A stretch of 17,597 nt of DNA from Gordonia westfalica (GCF_900105725.1 NZ_FNLM01000003.1:1-17597), one strand, 5' to 3'. Shown: positions 1-8,194, counted from the first letter of the stretch. Translations and numbers: made by a program. The notes: generated by a model not told the origin, from the letters alone.

Positions 1-198
1 TGGTCCAGACGGACCCGCCACCATTCACCTTCAACCGCACCGTCGACTCGCCGGGGGTGAACTGCTGTTGGGATGCGGCACGGAACTGGTCCGATGCCGC
101 ATCCAACAGTTGATACACCGACGCGTGCTCAGGTTCGGTCAGGTCCCTTTGCGCCACGGCGATCACGTCGTCACGAACAGCAAGGGAGGAAGAGACAC
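1..198 (-). CDS. Head-tail adaptor, arm A copy, 3'-truncated by the window edge
   Basis: This is the mirrored copy of the adaptor N-terminal part, running off the window start. It has the same three-C run after the start as arm B (arm C has four) and one further G loss near its distal end. It holds only about the first 65 residues. Confidence 0.7.
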
Positions 199-203
199 CT
201 GGA

Positions 204-1022
204 TCAGCTACCCGAAGTCATTCCGAACTTGACGACGCCGTCCGGACGGACAACCTTGCCGCCGTACACGTGCAGGCCGCGCAGCCGGTCGGCGAAGCTG
301 TTGTCGGCGCGCAGGCCTCCACCTTATCGAGCTGCGACACGTAGGCCGCGGCCTCCGGGTGGAACGCCACGAAGCCGGGGTGGAGTTGTTGGCAGGTTGT
401 TCGACGACAGCACACGGAACCCGAGGAGGAGCCGATGGTGCCGTTGCGGAGGCCGTTGTTGTCGCCGGACACATCGAAGCTGGTGAGCTTCGAATCCGCG
501 CCGAGGAGCAGACCTTCGAAGTCGGCGTTGCACACGAGAACTCGGCCGGAGGCGGGGCGTTCTTCTTGTTCAGGGCCACACGAGCAGCCTTGACGAGGTC
601 GAATGCCTTGTTCCCGGTGTCCGGAGCGGAGCCGACAGGTTGGTGGCTCCGGCGGCGAGCATGGTGGCGATGAACTTGTCCGCGTCATCGACGAGCGCCT
701 TTCCGGCGGCGTCGGTGTACGGGGCCAGGCTGCCCGCAGACTGGGCGGCGTCGATGTCGTCGACCTTGAAGTCGAAGTTCTTCTCCTGGTCGATCAGGAG
801 GTCGACGCCGGTGTCGGTGATGGCGTCAGCCGACGTGGTGCGGTTGTTGGCCTTGTAGTCCTTGATCGCGGGTGCGACGACACCGGGGATGTGGACGGTG
901 TTGCCCTTTGTCGCGACGCCTTCGTACTGGCGGTCGAGCAGAGCGGCGAACACCTTCTCGGCGTCCCACGCCTGGGTGATGTTCGCCGCCCACAGTTCGG
1001 GAATGAAATGGGTGATGGCCAT
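204..1022 (-). CDS. Major capsid protein, arm A copy, frameshifted
   Basis: This is a second copy of the coat protein, clean from the start to the SGSAPD segment. It has private losses near 415 and 560-625, mostly in G or C runs, besides the C loss at gaggcc shared by all copies. It is six bases shorter than the corrected 825-base gene. It gives no functional information beyond arm B. Confidence 0.85.
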
Positions 1023-1031
1023 GATGGCTCC

Positions 1032-1613
1032 TTACTTTCGGATGCCCTTGAGTTCGTCGAGCTGGCCTTTGGCGTCAGCGTCGCGAATCTGGGCTGGGGA
1101 CATGTTCTTCAGGTCTGCCTGAGTGAGCTGCTGCACCTTGTTCGCCGGCGCCGCATCGGCATTGGCAACCACCGATGCCGGGGCAGCGGGCGGTACGGTC
1201 TGCTTGGGTCCGCGGAACGATTGCAGGCGGTCGAGATGGGCGCGCATCTCCTCCTCGGTGTCACCGACGAGTAGATCCGCGGGCACATCGGTGCCTTCCA
1301 CGATCTTCTTGGCGAGGTTGTCGCGTTCCCGCTGCTTCGTGTTTGCAGCGAGGGCAGCTTCGGCCTTTTCGGCCCGCTCCTGCCAGGTCTGCTCGTCGCG
1401 TTCCTTCTGCGCCAGCAGTTCGTCGTACTTGCGGGCCTTGTCGGCGTTCGCCTTCCGGCCCTTCTCGTTCTCGCGAGACAGCGACTTCCACTTGTCGCGT
1501 TCAGCGATGAGATCCTCCACACTGAGCGTGGGCTCACTGTCGGTGGTCTCAACCTCGGCGGTCGGGTCGTCTTGCTGGTCAACCGTTTCGGCGGCAGCAG
1601 TTTCCTCGGGCAT
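1032..1613 (-). CDS. Scaffolding protein, arm A copy, intact
   Basis: This copy encodes exactly the same 193 residues as the arm B scaffold. The spacing to the capsid copy is identical. Because two arms agree over the whole gene, the scaffold is the best-supported product in the window. Confidence 0.9.
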   Translation of the reverse strand: MPEETAAAETVDQQDDPTAEVETTDSEPTLSVEDLIAERDKWKSLSRENEKGRKANADKARKYDELLAQKERDEQTWQERAEKAEAALAANTKQRERDNLAKKIVEGTDVPADLLVGDTEEEMRAHLDRLQSFRGPKQTVPPAAPASVVANADAAPANKVQQLTQADLKNMSPAQIRDADAKGQLDELKGIRK

Positions 1614-1688
1614 GTTGCTCCTGACGTTTCGTCGGATGGTGCGCCGTTGCGGCGCTCAAAATCCCCGCACTGGTGTGCGAGGGAAGCT

Positions 1689-2452
1689 CTAGGCGGCTTT
1701 GAAGTTCTGGTCCGCCATGTGAGGACGGGGCCGATCTCTCCGTGGTCGCGGACCAGGAGAAGTTTCTGGTAGTCGTGGGCGGCGCGATTGTCGGCGCCGG
1801 TAAGTTCCCGCACCTGCTTGTGTGTGTCCTCGAGTAGATCCGGATCGATCACCCGGTCGCCGTTCCAATCCGACTTCACGGGAGCGACCGAACAGTCACA
1901 TCCAGGGTGTATGGGCGACAGGTCACCAACGTGATAGCGCTGAGTAGAGGCGATGACACAGAGAGCACAGTTCTTGGGGCCGTTCAGCACCCGCCGGTAC
2001 GCCTTGACTCCAGCAGCCTGGAGGGACGCGTCGGCCTGCCGTACCTTCGCCATCTGCATGTCCGTCGCCACCAGATGCATCAACCGTGTGGCCCCGGCCG
2101 CGACTGCCGCATCCAGCGGTGCGGATTCGGAAAGGTCGGCCCATACCTGCTCAAAAGGCCTCCGGTACAACAGTTCGGGGTCCACCCCACGGCCACGGGT
2201 AACCCCGTCTCGATCCACTGGAAGCGGAACTCCACCTGATACAGCACGGGCAATATAACTGGACGTCAGATTCGCGACTTGAAGTTGTCCCGCCGTCACC
2301 ATCGGCACCAGTCGGGCAATCAGCCTCTCTGCCTGAGCATCACGGAACGCGGGAAGCCCACCCCAGATTGCGTTGGCGTAGTTCATCACCCGCGCGCGGA
2401 CGTCCGCAACGGCCTGTTGGTAGCCGATCAGAAGGCGATCAGACTCGGGCAT
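1689..2452 (-). CDS. MuF-like minor capsid protein, arm A copy, one-base loss near the end
   Basis: It is identical to arm B through LTWR. It lacks one G of a ggg run near 1713, which shifts the last residues. The shift opens a misleading 447-residue reading frame that runs on into an out-of-frame scaffold; that fusion is not real. Confidence 0.87.
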
Positions 2453-3133
2453 TCGCGTTGTCCACGAAACTCATCAGCTGCTCGTCAGCCAGATCTAAGG
2501 CATCCTGCTCGATCTGCTCCGGCGAGTAGCCAAGAATGTTGCGGGCAATCGACTTCCATGACTCCCCCGCACCCTTCGCCTTCACCGCGGCGTCATACTT
2601 CTCCGACAGCGACACGTGATCCGGCGGTTCCCACGACAAGGAGATCGTCTCCTCGGTCTCAAACCCCTCGATACGCAAAGCTTTCGAGATGATCGCCGAC
2701 AAGCCCGTATCAACCACGTCAAGTCGGTCACGCGCCTTCAGGATCAACGCTTCCTTCATCGCAGCAGAGCCGGTAGCCGACTGATTCTGAGAACCGGAAG
2801 CAGCGCGGGGAACGGGTGGCCGACATCTCCGACAGCTCCGCAAGTCATCCTTCACCCCTCCAGAAAGCCTAATTCGTGGCATCGACTCCCCACCGATACC
2901 AGCAGGATGTCCACAACGCACCACCCGCCGAACACCGACGCCCATCGATTCGTGCCTTCGCTCCTTCTGTCGACCTCCCGTGCGCGCTGACGCCACCCGC
3001 ATCCTGATGTCACACGACGCTCGAGGATTCCGCGTTGATGCGGTGATGTGTCGAGATGTTCGAACTCACCCCCGGCGGTGCCACCCCCCCGCCCCCGCCG
3101 TGATGACGAACTCTGTCGCCGCATCCCCCGTGC
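2439..3133 (-). CDS. Portal protein, arm A copy, 5'-truncated by the fold
   Basis: The C-terminal part is identical to arm B from SQNQSATG to the end. Upstream, this arm is longer and retains recognisable portal sequence that arm B lacks, including GFLEGVKDDLRS and SEMSAT when one or two bases are restored. It is still noisy, with frame changes, between 2800 and 3130. Confidence 0.75.
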
Positions 3134-3737
3134 TCACGTGGGATGCGCACAGAGTTCGTCATCACCGGCGAGGGCCGCCGGTGGTGGTGTTGAACAACCG
3201 CTCGAATGGGTGAGTTCGAACCCATCTCGACACCATCACCCGCATCAACGCGTCCTCGAGCGTCGTGTGACATCAGCGATGCAGGCGTGGCTCAGCGCGA
3301 GGAGGTCTGCACAGGAGCCGCATGATCGTCGGGCACTCGGACCCTCGGTTCGGTTTACACCGCGCTGCATGCGTTGCGCGGGTTCTCAGAATCAGTCGGC
3401 TACCGGCTCTGCTGCGATGAAGGAAGCGTTGATCCTGAAGGCGCGTGACCGACTTGACGTGGTTGATACGGGCTTGTCGGCGATCATCTCGAAAGCTTTG
3501 CGTATCGAGGGGTTTGAGACCGAGGAGACGATCTCCTTGTCGTGGGAACCGCCGGATCACGTGTCGCTGTCGGAGAAGTATGACGCCGCGGTGAAGGCGA
3601 AGGGTGCGGGGGAGTCATGGAAGTCGATTGCCCGCAACATTCTTGGCTACTCGCCGGAGCAGATCGAGCAGGATGCCTTAGATCTGGCTGACGAGCAGCT
3701 GATGAGTTTCGTGGACAACGCGAATGCCCGAGTCTGA
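3134..3737 (+). CDS. Portal protein, C-terminal part (SPP1 gp6-like), 5'-truncated by the fold
   Basis: The portal forms the dodecameric ring at one capsid vertex, through which DNA is packaged and ejected and to which the tail connector attaches. Near the fold, short stretches in shifting frames resemble the family core: VVVLNNR, then GEFEP, then ERRVTSAMQAW. From about 3380 the frame is open and clean, from GSQNQSATGSAAMKEAL through a charged helical tail to the stop. This fits the usual portal C-terminus (GT.QSAEG-like motif, then long helices). The N-terminal half is missing because the palindrome cuts the gene. About 90 bases seem lost between 3270 and 3380 relative to arm A. The stop overlaps the MuF start by 14 bases. 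The family call is from recognition of motifs, not from a search. Confidence 0.82.
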
Positions 3738-4488
3738 TCGCCTTCTGATCGGCTACCAACAGGCCGTTGCGGACGTCCGCGCGCGGGTGATGAACTACGC
3801 CAACGCAATCTGGGGTGGGCTTCCCGCGTTCCGTGATGCTCAGGCAGAGAGGCTGATTGCCCGACTGGTGCCGATGGTGACGGCGGGACAACTTCAAGTC
3901 GCGAATCTGACGTCCAGTTATATTGCCCGTGCTGTATCAGGTGGAGTTCCGCTTCCAGTGGATCGAGACGGGGTTACCCGTGGCCGTGGGGTGGACCCCG
4001 AACTGTTGTACCGGAGGCCTTTTGAGCAGGTATGGGCCGACCTTTCCGAATCCGCACCGCTGGATGCGGCAGTCGCGGCCGGGGCCACACGGTTGATGCA
4101 TCTGGTGGCGACGGACATGCAGATGGCGAAGGTACGGCAGGCCGACGCGTCCCTCCAGGCTGCTGGAGTCAAGGCGTACCGGCGGGTGCTGAACGGCCCC
4201 AAGAACTGTGCTCTCTGTGTCATCGCCTCTACTCAGCGCTATCACGTTGGTGACCTGTCGCCCATACACCCTGGATGTGACTGTTCGGTCGCTCCCGTGA
4301 AGTCGGATTGGAACGGCGACCGGGTGATCGATCCGGATCTACTCGAGGACACACACAAGCAGGTGCGGGAACTTACCGGCGCCGACAATCGCGCCGCCCA
4401 CGACTACCAGAAACTTCTCCTGGTCCGCGACCACGGAGAGATCGGCCCCGTCCTCACATGGCGGGACCAGAACTTCAAAGCCGCCTAG
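3724..4488 (+). CDS. MuF-like minor capsid protein
   Basis: MuF-type minor head proteins are a few copies per virion, linked to the portal, and often inside the head. This copy is intact at 254 residues. The N-terminal half is helical. The MuF signature lies at about residues 153-190: RR, NGPKNCALC (Cys162, Cys165), QRYHVGDLSPIHPGCDC (His182, Cys185, Cys187). The Cys/His set is typical of the family and may bind metal. No toxin or other C-terminal fusion is present, as the protein ends about 65 residues after the motif. No good Shine-Dalgarno precedes the ATG. The 14-base overlap with the portal end suggests translational coupling. Position between portal and scaffold is the standard location. 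Confidence 0.92.
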   Translation: MPESDRLLIGYQQAVADVRARVMNYANAIWGGLPAFRDAQAERLIARLVPMVTAGQLQVANLTSSYIARAVSGGVPLPVDRDGVTRGRGVDPELLYRRPFEQVWADLSESAPLDAAVAAGATRLMHLVATDMQMAKVRQADASLQAAGVKAYRRVLNGPKNCALCVIASTQRYHVGDLSPIHPGCDCSVAPVKSDWNGDRVIDPDLLEDTHKQVRELTGADNRAAHDYQKLLLVRDHGEIGPVLTWRDQNFKAA

Positions 4489-4521
4489 AGCTTCCCTCGC
4501 ACACCAGTGCGGGGATTTTGA

Positions 4522-4536
4522 GCGCCGCAACGGCGC
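4522..4536 (+). other. Short GC hairpin upstream of the scaffold gene
   Basis: A perfect 6-base stem (gcgccg / cggcgc) with a caa loop lies between the MuF stop and the scaffold start, in a 75-base gap. It is not followed by a T run, so it is a weak terminator candidate. It could be an mRNA stability or processing element. It is present in the mirrored positions of arms A and C. Confidence 0.35.
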
Positions 4537-4563
4537 ACCATCCGACGAAACGTCAGGAGCAAC

Positions 4564-5145
4564 ATGCCCGAGGAAACTGCTGCCGCCGAAACGGTTGACC
4601 AGCAAGACGACCCGACCGCCGAGGTTGAGACCACCGACAGTGAGCCCACGCTCAGTGTGGAGGATCTCATCGCTGAACGCGACAAGTGGAAGTCGCTGTC
4701 TCGCGAGAACGAGAAGGGCCGGAAGGCGAACGCCGACAAGGCCCGCAAGTACGACGAACTGCTGGCGCAGAAGGAACGCGACGAGCAGACCTGGCAGGAG
4801 CGGGCCGAAAAGGCCGAAGCTGCCCTCGCTGCAAACACGAAGCAGCGGGAACGCGACAACCTCGCCAAGAAGATCGTGGAAGGCACCGATGTGCCCGCGG
4901 ATCTACTCGTCGGTGACACCGAGGAGGAGATGCGCGCCCATCTCGACCGCCTGCAATCGTTCCGCGGACCCAAGCAGACCGTACCGCCCGCTGCCCCGGC
5001 ATCGGTGGTTGCCAATGCCGATGCGGCGCCGGCGAACAAGGTGCAGCAGCTCACTCAGGCAGACCTGAAGAACATGTCCCCAGCCCAGATTCGCGACGCT
5101 GACGCCAAAGGCCAGCTCGACGAACTCAAGGGCATCCGAAAGTAA
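4564..5145 (+). CDS. Capsid scaffolding protein
   Basis: Scaffolding protein co-assembles with coat protein inside the procapsid and leaves or is degraded during maturation. This copy is intact at 193 residues. It has the expected layout: an acidic disordered N-terminus (residues 1-30, rich in Glu, Asp, Thr), a long charged helical or coiled-coil region (about 32-105, with AERDKWKSL, KARKYDELL and ERAEKAEAAL), a segment with DVPADLLVG, a Pro/Ala-rich linker, and a C-terminal helix ending GIRK. A Shine-Dalgarno (gtcagga) precedes the ATG. It sits immediately before the capsid gene with a 9-base gap. No protease motif is seen. The family is assigned from composition, length and position, since scaffold sequences diverge widely. 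Confidence 0.9.
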   Translation: MPEETAAAETVDQQDDPTAEVETTDSEPTLSVEDLIAERDKWKSLSRENEKGRKANADKARKYDELLAQKERDEQTWQERAEKAEAALAANTKQRERDNLAKKIVEGTDVPADLLVGDTEEEMRAHLDRLQSFRGPKQTVPPAAPASVVANADAAPANKVQQLTQADLKNMSPAQIRDADAKGQLDELKGIRK

Positions 5146-5154
5146 GGAGCCATC

Positions 5155-5977
5155 ATGGCCATCACCCATTTCATTCCCGAACTGTGGGCGGCGAACATCA
5201 CCCAGGCGTGGGACGCCGAGAAGGTGTTCGCCGCTCTGCTCGACCGCCAGTACGAAGGCGTCGCGACAAAGGGCAACACCGTCCACATCCCCGGTGTCGT
5301 CGCACCCGCGATCAAGGACTACAAGGCCAACAACCGCACCACGTCGGCTGACGCCATCACCGACACCGGCGTCGACCTCCTGATCGACCAGGAGAAGAAC
5401 TTCGACTTCAAGGTCGACGACATCGACGCCGCCCAGTCTGCGGGCAGCCTGGCCCCGTACACCGACGCCGCCGGAAAGGCGCTCGTCGATGACGCGGACA
5501 AGTTCATCGCCACCATGCTCGCCGCCGGAGCCACCAACCTGTCGGGCTCCGCTCCGGACACCGGGAACAAGGCATTCGACCTCGTCAAGGCTGCTCGTGT
5601 GGCCCTGAACAAGAAGAACGCCCCCGCCTCCGGCCGAGTTCTCGTGTGCAACGCCGACTTCGAAGGTCTGCTCCTCGGCGCGGATTCGAAGCTCACCAGC
5701 TTCGATGTGTCCGGCGACAACAACGGCCTCCGCAACGGCACCATCGGCTCCCTCCTCGGGTTCCGTGTGCTGTCGTCGAACAACCTGCCCAACAACTCCA
5801 CCCCGGCTTCGTGGCGTTCCACCCGGAGGCCGCGGCCTACGTGTCGCAGCTCGATAAGGTGGAGGCCTGCGCGCCGACAACAGCTTCGCCGACCGGCTGC
5901 GCGGCCTGCACGTGTACGGCGGCAAGGTTGTCCGTCCGGACGGCGTCGTCAAGTTCGGAATGACTTCGGGTAGCTGA
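5155..5977 (+). CDS. Major capsid (coat) protein, with two single-base losses
   Basis: This is the main shell protein, probably with the HK97 fold and of the P22-coat-like branch seen in many actinophages. The ATG follows a strong Shine-Dalgarno (aaggag, 5 bases before the ATG). The frame is clean from MAITHFIPELWAANI to about residue 216 (SSNNLPNN). It then breaks. Restoring one C in the ccacccc run near 5802 and one C at gaggcc near 5870 joins it to a C-terminus that reads GFVAFHPEAAAYVSQLDK, then ADNSFADRLRGLHVYGGK, and ends GMTSGS. The corrected length is 274 residues. The second loss is shared by all three copies; the first is repaired by arm C. I regard both as sequencing errors. A long antisense open frame over this gene is a codon-bias shadow. 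Confidence 0.92.
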
Positions 5978-5982
5978 TCCAG

Positions 5983-6549
5983 GTGTCTCTTCCTCCCTTG
6001 CTGTTCGTGACGACGTGATCGCCGTGGCGCAAAGGGACCTGACCGAACCTGAGCACGCGTCGGTGTATCAACTGTTGGATGCGGCATCGGACCAGTTCCG
6101 TGCCGCATCCCAACAGCAGTTCACCCCCGGCGAGTCGACGGTGCGGTTGAAGGTGAATGGTGGGCGGGTCCGTCTGGACCAGTTGCCAGTCACAGGGGTG
6201 ACGTCTGTGACCGATGACGCGGGAAACTCTGTGGACTACACCCGAAATGGATGTGGTTGACCGTCGGATGTGATTCTTCACGGTTCCTCACTGTCACATA
6301 CTCGCATGGCGGAGAAGTGCCGCCGCGTGTGAAGAATGCGGTCGCCGAAATGGTGATCCGCGCTCTTGTGACGCCGGAGGAAGTGATGGCCGGAGCCCGG
6401 TCGCTGACCGACTCCGCAGGTCCGATCTCGCAGACCACTGCATGGTCGGTCCGAGCGCCGAACTCGGGTTTGCAGATGTCCGAGTCGGACCTGAAGTTGG
6501 CGGCATCGTTTCGCTGGCAGGAGGGCAAGTCATTGTCCAGGCACCGTAG
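5983..6549 (+). CDS. Head-tail adaptor (connector ring 1), frameshifted
   Basis: This family (HK97 gp6 / SPP1 gp15-like) binds below the portal and forms the first connector ring. The GTG start is chosen because arm C has one more C after it, giving a continuous MSLPPLAVRDDVIAVAQ opening, 5 bases after the capsid stop. Later motifs are typical: an N-terminal helical part, LDQLPVTGVTSVTDDAGN, the beta segment MWLTV then FLTVTYSHGG, VPPRVKNAVAEMVIRALV, and LQMSESDLKLA. Three single-base losses (after 5990, near 6250 and near 6520) are each supplied by arm C. The corrected length is about 189 residues, ending QGGQVIVQAP. The end is less certain than the rest, because the arms differ around 6500-6550. 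Confidence 0.78.
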
Positions 6550-6893
6550 GGGAATACCCGCCGTCTTCGACGTAGAACACCTGCCGTTCAACGGAACCGG
6601 CGCCGACGACTACGGCAACGATGTCGAGTCCTGGGGCGAACCGGACCCGCGGAAGTTCGTGACGTTCATCGACCCACAAAGCGATGAACTAGATCTCCCG
6701 GGCACATCCGGGACTCCGTTGACGTGGAATCATCGTCCTCCCCGATTTCGGTCCGGTGTCACCACGTGACAGGGAAGTCATCGACGGAACTGTCTATGAC
6801 GTTGTCGGCCAACCCAAGGACTACACCAGGATTCCGTCTCTCACGGGCGGCGGTTGCTACGTCGTAACTCTGAAGGTGGTGAAGTCGTCGTGA
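6533..6893 (+). CDS. Head closure / stopper-like connector protein, frameshifted
   Basis: This small protein follows the adaptor and probably forms the second connector ring that seals the DNA-filled head (SPP1 gp16 / HK97 gp7 role). The proposed TTG start has a strong Shine-Dalgarno (agggagg, read complete in arm C) and overlaps the adaptor end. The product begins MSRHRRGIPAVFDVEHLPF, continues with DDYGNDVESWGEPDP, and after two restored G residues (near 6708 and 6727) reads DSVDVGIIVLPDFGPVSPRD, DGTVYDVVGQP and ends TLKVVKSS. The corrected length is 120 residues. The V.VLPD / DR..IDG..Y.V.G pattern matches head-tail connector proteins of actinophages by recognition. The stop overlaps the next start (GTGA). 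Confidence 0.72.
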
Positions 6894-7147
6894 GAATCGA
6901 GTGGAATCAGAAGGCGTTCAAGGACGTCCGATACGGTCGGACGTCCGACATCATCAGCGAGCTCGAGGGTCATGCTGAGCGCATTGCTGACGATGCGAGC
7001 GCTATGGGCGAGGGCACGTACGCGGTGGGTTCACGGGCAGGCATGGCACGTCCCCAGGGCCGTTGGCGTGCCTCTGTCGTCACCGCCGACTACAAGGCGC
7101 AACGCGACAATGCCCGCAACAACACGATCCTCAGGGCTCTCGGATAA
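6890..7147 (+). CDS. Neck protein, HK97 gp10-like
   Basis: This 85-residue protein belongs to the small gp10-like neck or minor head-tail joining family. The GTG start is fixed by a 4-base GTGA overlap with the preceding stop. The sequence has the family layout: MRIEWNQKAF, a helix with ELEGHAERIADDAS, then a Tyr/Val strand (TYAVGSRAG), the conserved ARPQGRWRASVVTA, and the terminal RDNARNNTILRALG. It is intact in arm B but loses several bases in arm C. Its position between the head closure and the tail terminator is the usual one. A 14-base palindrome lies inside the gene near its 5' end. Confidence 0.85.
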   Translation: MRIEWNQKAFKDVRYGRTSDIISELEGHAERIADDASAMGEGTYAVGSRAGMARPQGRWRASVVTADYKAQRDNARNNTILRALG

Positions 7148-7150
7148 CTG

Positions 7151-7532
7151 ATGTCGACACCCACGCTGGCGGCGCTCTCCATCTGCCGAGCGGCGCTGCC
7201 TGGAGTGAAGTTCTCCACGACCGTCTCAGAAGACCCTGCCCGATTCGGGAGGGTTTCTCGTATCGGCGGCCCACGGGATCGCTCACTGGATCGCGCTCGC
7301 ATCCTTGTCGAACTGTACGGCTCAACCCCAAGGGCAGCCCGGACACGGCGTGGACTGAGCAATCGATCGGAACCATCGCGGACGGATTCCAGGCTGCATC
7401 CTCGGGCGGCCCATGGGCAGGCCTGTGGGTAACCGACTGGGTCATGAACAGCCTGGCCGACTATCCCAACCCGGACTATGAAAAGCATTCCGGTTCCAGT
7501 TCACCGGGACACTCTTCGTGCTCCGAACCTAA
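7151..7532 (+). CDS. Tail terminator protein, two single-base losses
   Basis: The tail terminator (lambda gpU-like) caps the tail tube and joins it to the neck. It starts 3 bases after the previous stop. The frame is open through MSTPTLAALSICRAALPGV, FGRVSRIGG and RARILVELYGSTP. It then shifts. Adding one C at accccaag (near 7325) gives KGSPDTAWTEQSIGTIADG, and adding one C at attccgg (near 7490, present in arm C) gives SRFQFTGTLFVLRT before the TAA. The corrected length is 127 residues, and the terminal FTGTLFVLR beta strand is typical of this family. The first loss is shared by arms B and C. Assignment rests on position and on the characteristic R..L.VELYG and F.FTGTLFVL segments. Confidence 0.82.
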
Positions 7533-7550
7533 AGTCTCCTAACTGAATAA

Positions 7551-7586
7551 CCCTTTCGCGGCTCCTGGTCACCTCGCCTGAAAGGG
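7551..7586 (+). promoter_or_regulatory. Hairpin masking the major tail protein ribosome binding site
   Basis: Bases 7551-7557 (ccctttc) pair perfectly with 7580-7586 (gaaaggg), with a loop of 22 bases. The right arm contains the aaagggg Shine-Dalgarno of the major tail protein. The loop includes the 15-base element found inverted after the gene. The same structure is present in arm C. It could lower initiation until a partner opens it, or simply act as a weak terminator or processing site; the sequence does not decide. Confidence 0.45.
7557..7571 (+). repeat. 15-base repeat, left copy, upstream of the major tail gene
   Basis: The sequence cgcggctcctggtca is the exact reverse complement of 8263-8277, on the other side of the major tail gene. 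A shorter direct match (gctcctggt) lies at 8299-8307. Both long copies recur in arm C (14389-14403 and 13686-13700). Confidence 0.75.
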
Positions 7587-7594
7587 GCAAAACA

Positions 7595-8187
7595 ATGGCA
7601 GTCGAACACTCTTACGTGGCGCAGTCGCTCGACGGCGGCGTCTACTGGCGGGCACCTCTGGGTACCACGCTTCCCACCGCTCCGGTCGAGTCGCCGGAAG
7701 ACCTGAACGCCGCGTTCGAGGACCACGGAACCGCGGCGGTCGACGGCCTGTCGGTCGGCATCACCCGCACCTCGAACACCGTCAAGGACTTCGACGGTGG
7801 CGACTACGTCGATGTGCAGACCGAGTACGGCACCAGCTTCAAGATCAAGCTGCTCGACGTCGACCTGCCGTCGGTGAAGCGGACCGTCGCAGGTGACGAC
7901 AACGTCACCCTCATCCCCGCTGCCGGCGGCAAGGGCAGCGCTACCACGTCCGCCACAACTCGTCGCAGCTTCCGCTGTCGGCCCACGTGTTCGCCACGAA
8001 GTGCGGCAAGAAGTTCAAGACGTACGTCGTGGAGAAGGGCCGCGTCTCGGAGATCGCGGAGTGGAAGGACGAGTCGCAGGACGCGTCGGGCGTGGAGTTG
8101 ACGATCCGAGCGTTCCGCAACTCCAACGGCGACTACGTCGACGAGTTCGGCGACGTGGACGGCATCGCCGCCACTTCGGGTAGCTGA
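7595..8187 (+). CDS. Major tail (tube) protein, one single-base loss
   Basis: This protein polymerises into the tail tube around the tape measure. The ATG has a strong Shine-Dalgarno (aaagggg). The product opens MAVEHSYVAQSLDGGVYWR, has VESPEDLNAAFEDHG, GLSVGITRTSNTVKDFDGG, the strand FKIKLLDVDLPSVKRT and VTLIPAAGGKG. Here one G is missing near 7935; arm C carries it. The frame then continues QRYHVRHNSSQLPLSAHVFA, KKFKTYVVEKGRVSEIAEW, GVELTIRAFRNSNGDYVDE and ends TSGS. The corrected length is 197 residues. Beta-rich composition, place between tail terminator and chaperones, and the following terminator all agree with a tube protein. Confidence 0.88.
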
Positions 8188-8194
8188 CCCGTCT

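Larger units (their letters stand above)
1..3133 (-). repeat. Arm A of the fold-back: reversed copy of adaptor to portal
   Basis: This arm is the reverse complement of about 3134-6176. Paired coordinates add up to about 6177 over the adaptor-MuF part and to about 6265 near the fold, because arm B is roughly 90 bases shorter between 3270 and 3380. It is also a direct repeat of 15761-17597 over its first 1846 bases. The differences are mostly single-base losses in G or C runs. I see no independent content in it, and I infer a chimeric or fold-back read rather than a natural duplication. Confidence 0.93.

Noticed and set aside
1109..2452. 447-residue minus-strand protein fusing MuF to a basic C-terminus
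   Set aside because: It is caused by one lost G near 1713 that moves MuF into the wrong frame of the scaffold gene. Arm B shows two separate intact genes.
2852..3273. Short open frames around the first fold as new small genes
   Set aside because: They are mirror images of each other and fall in noisy portal sequence; portal motifs are visible in other frames.
3724..4488. MuF protein as a polymorphic toxin carrier
   Set aside because: Some MuF proteins carry C-terminal toxins, but this one ends about 65 residues after the MuF motif with no additional domain.
4903..6108. 401-residue minus-strand open frame opposite capsid and scaffold
   Set aside because: It is antisense to two well-supported genes, very rich in Arg, Gly and Val as expected from high-GC codon bias, and has no ribosome site or recognisable domain.
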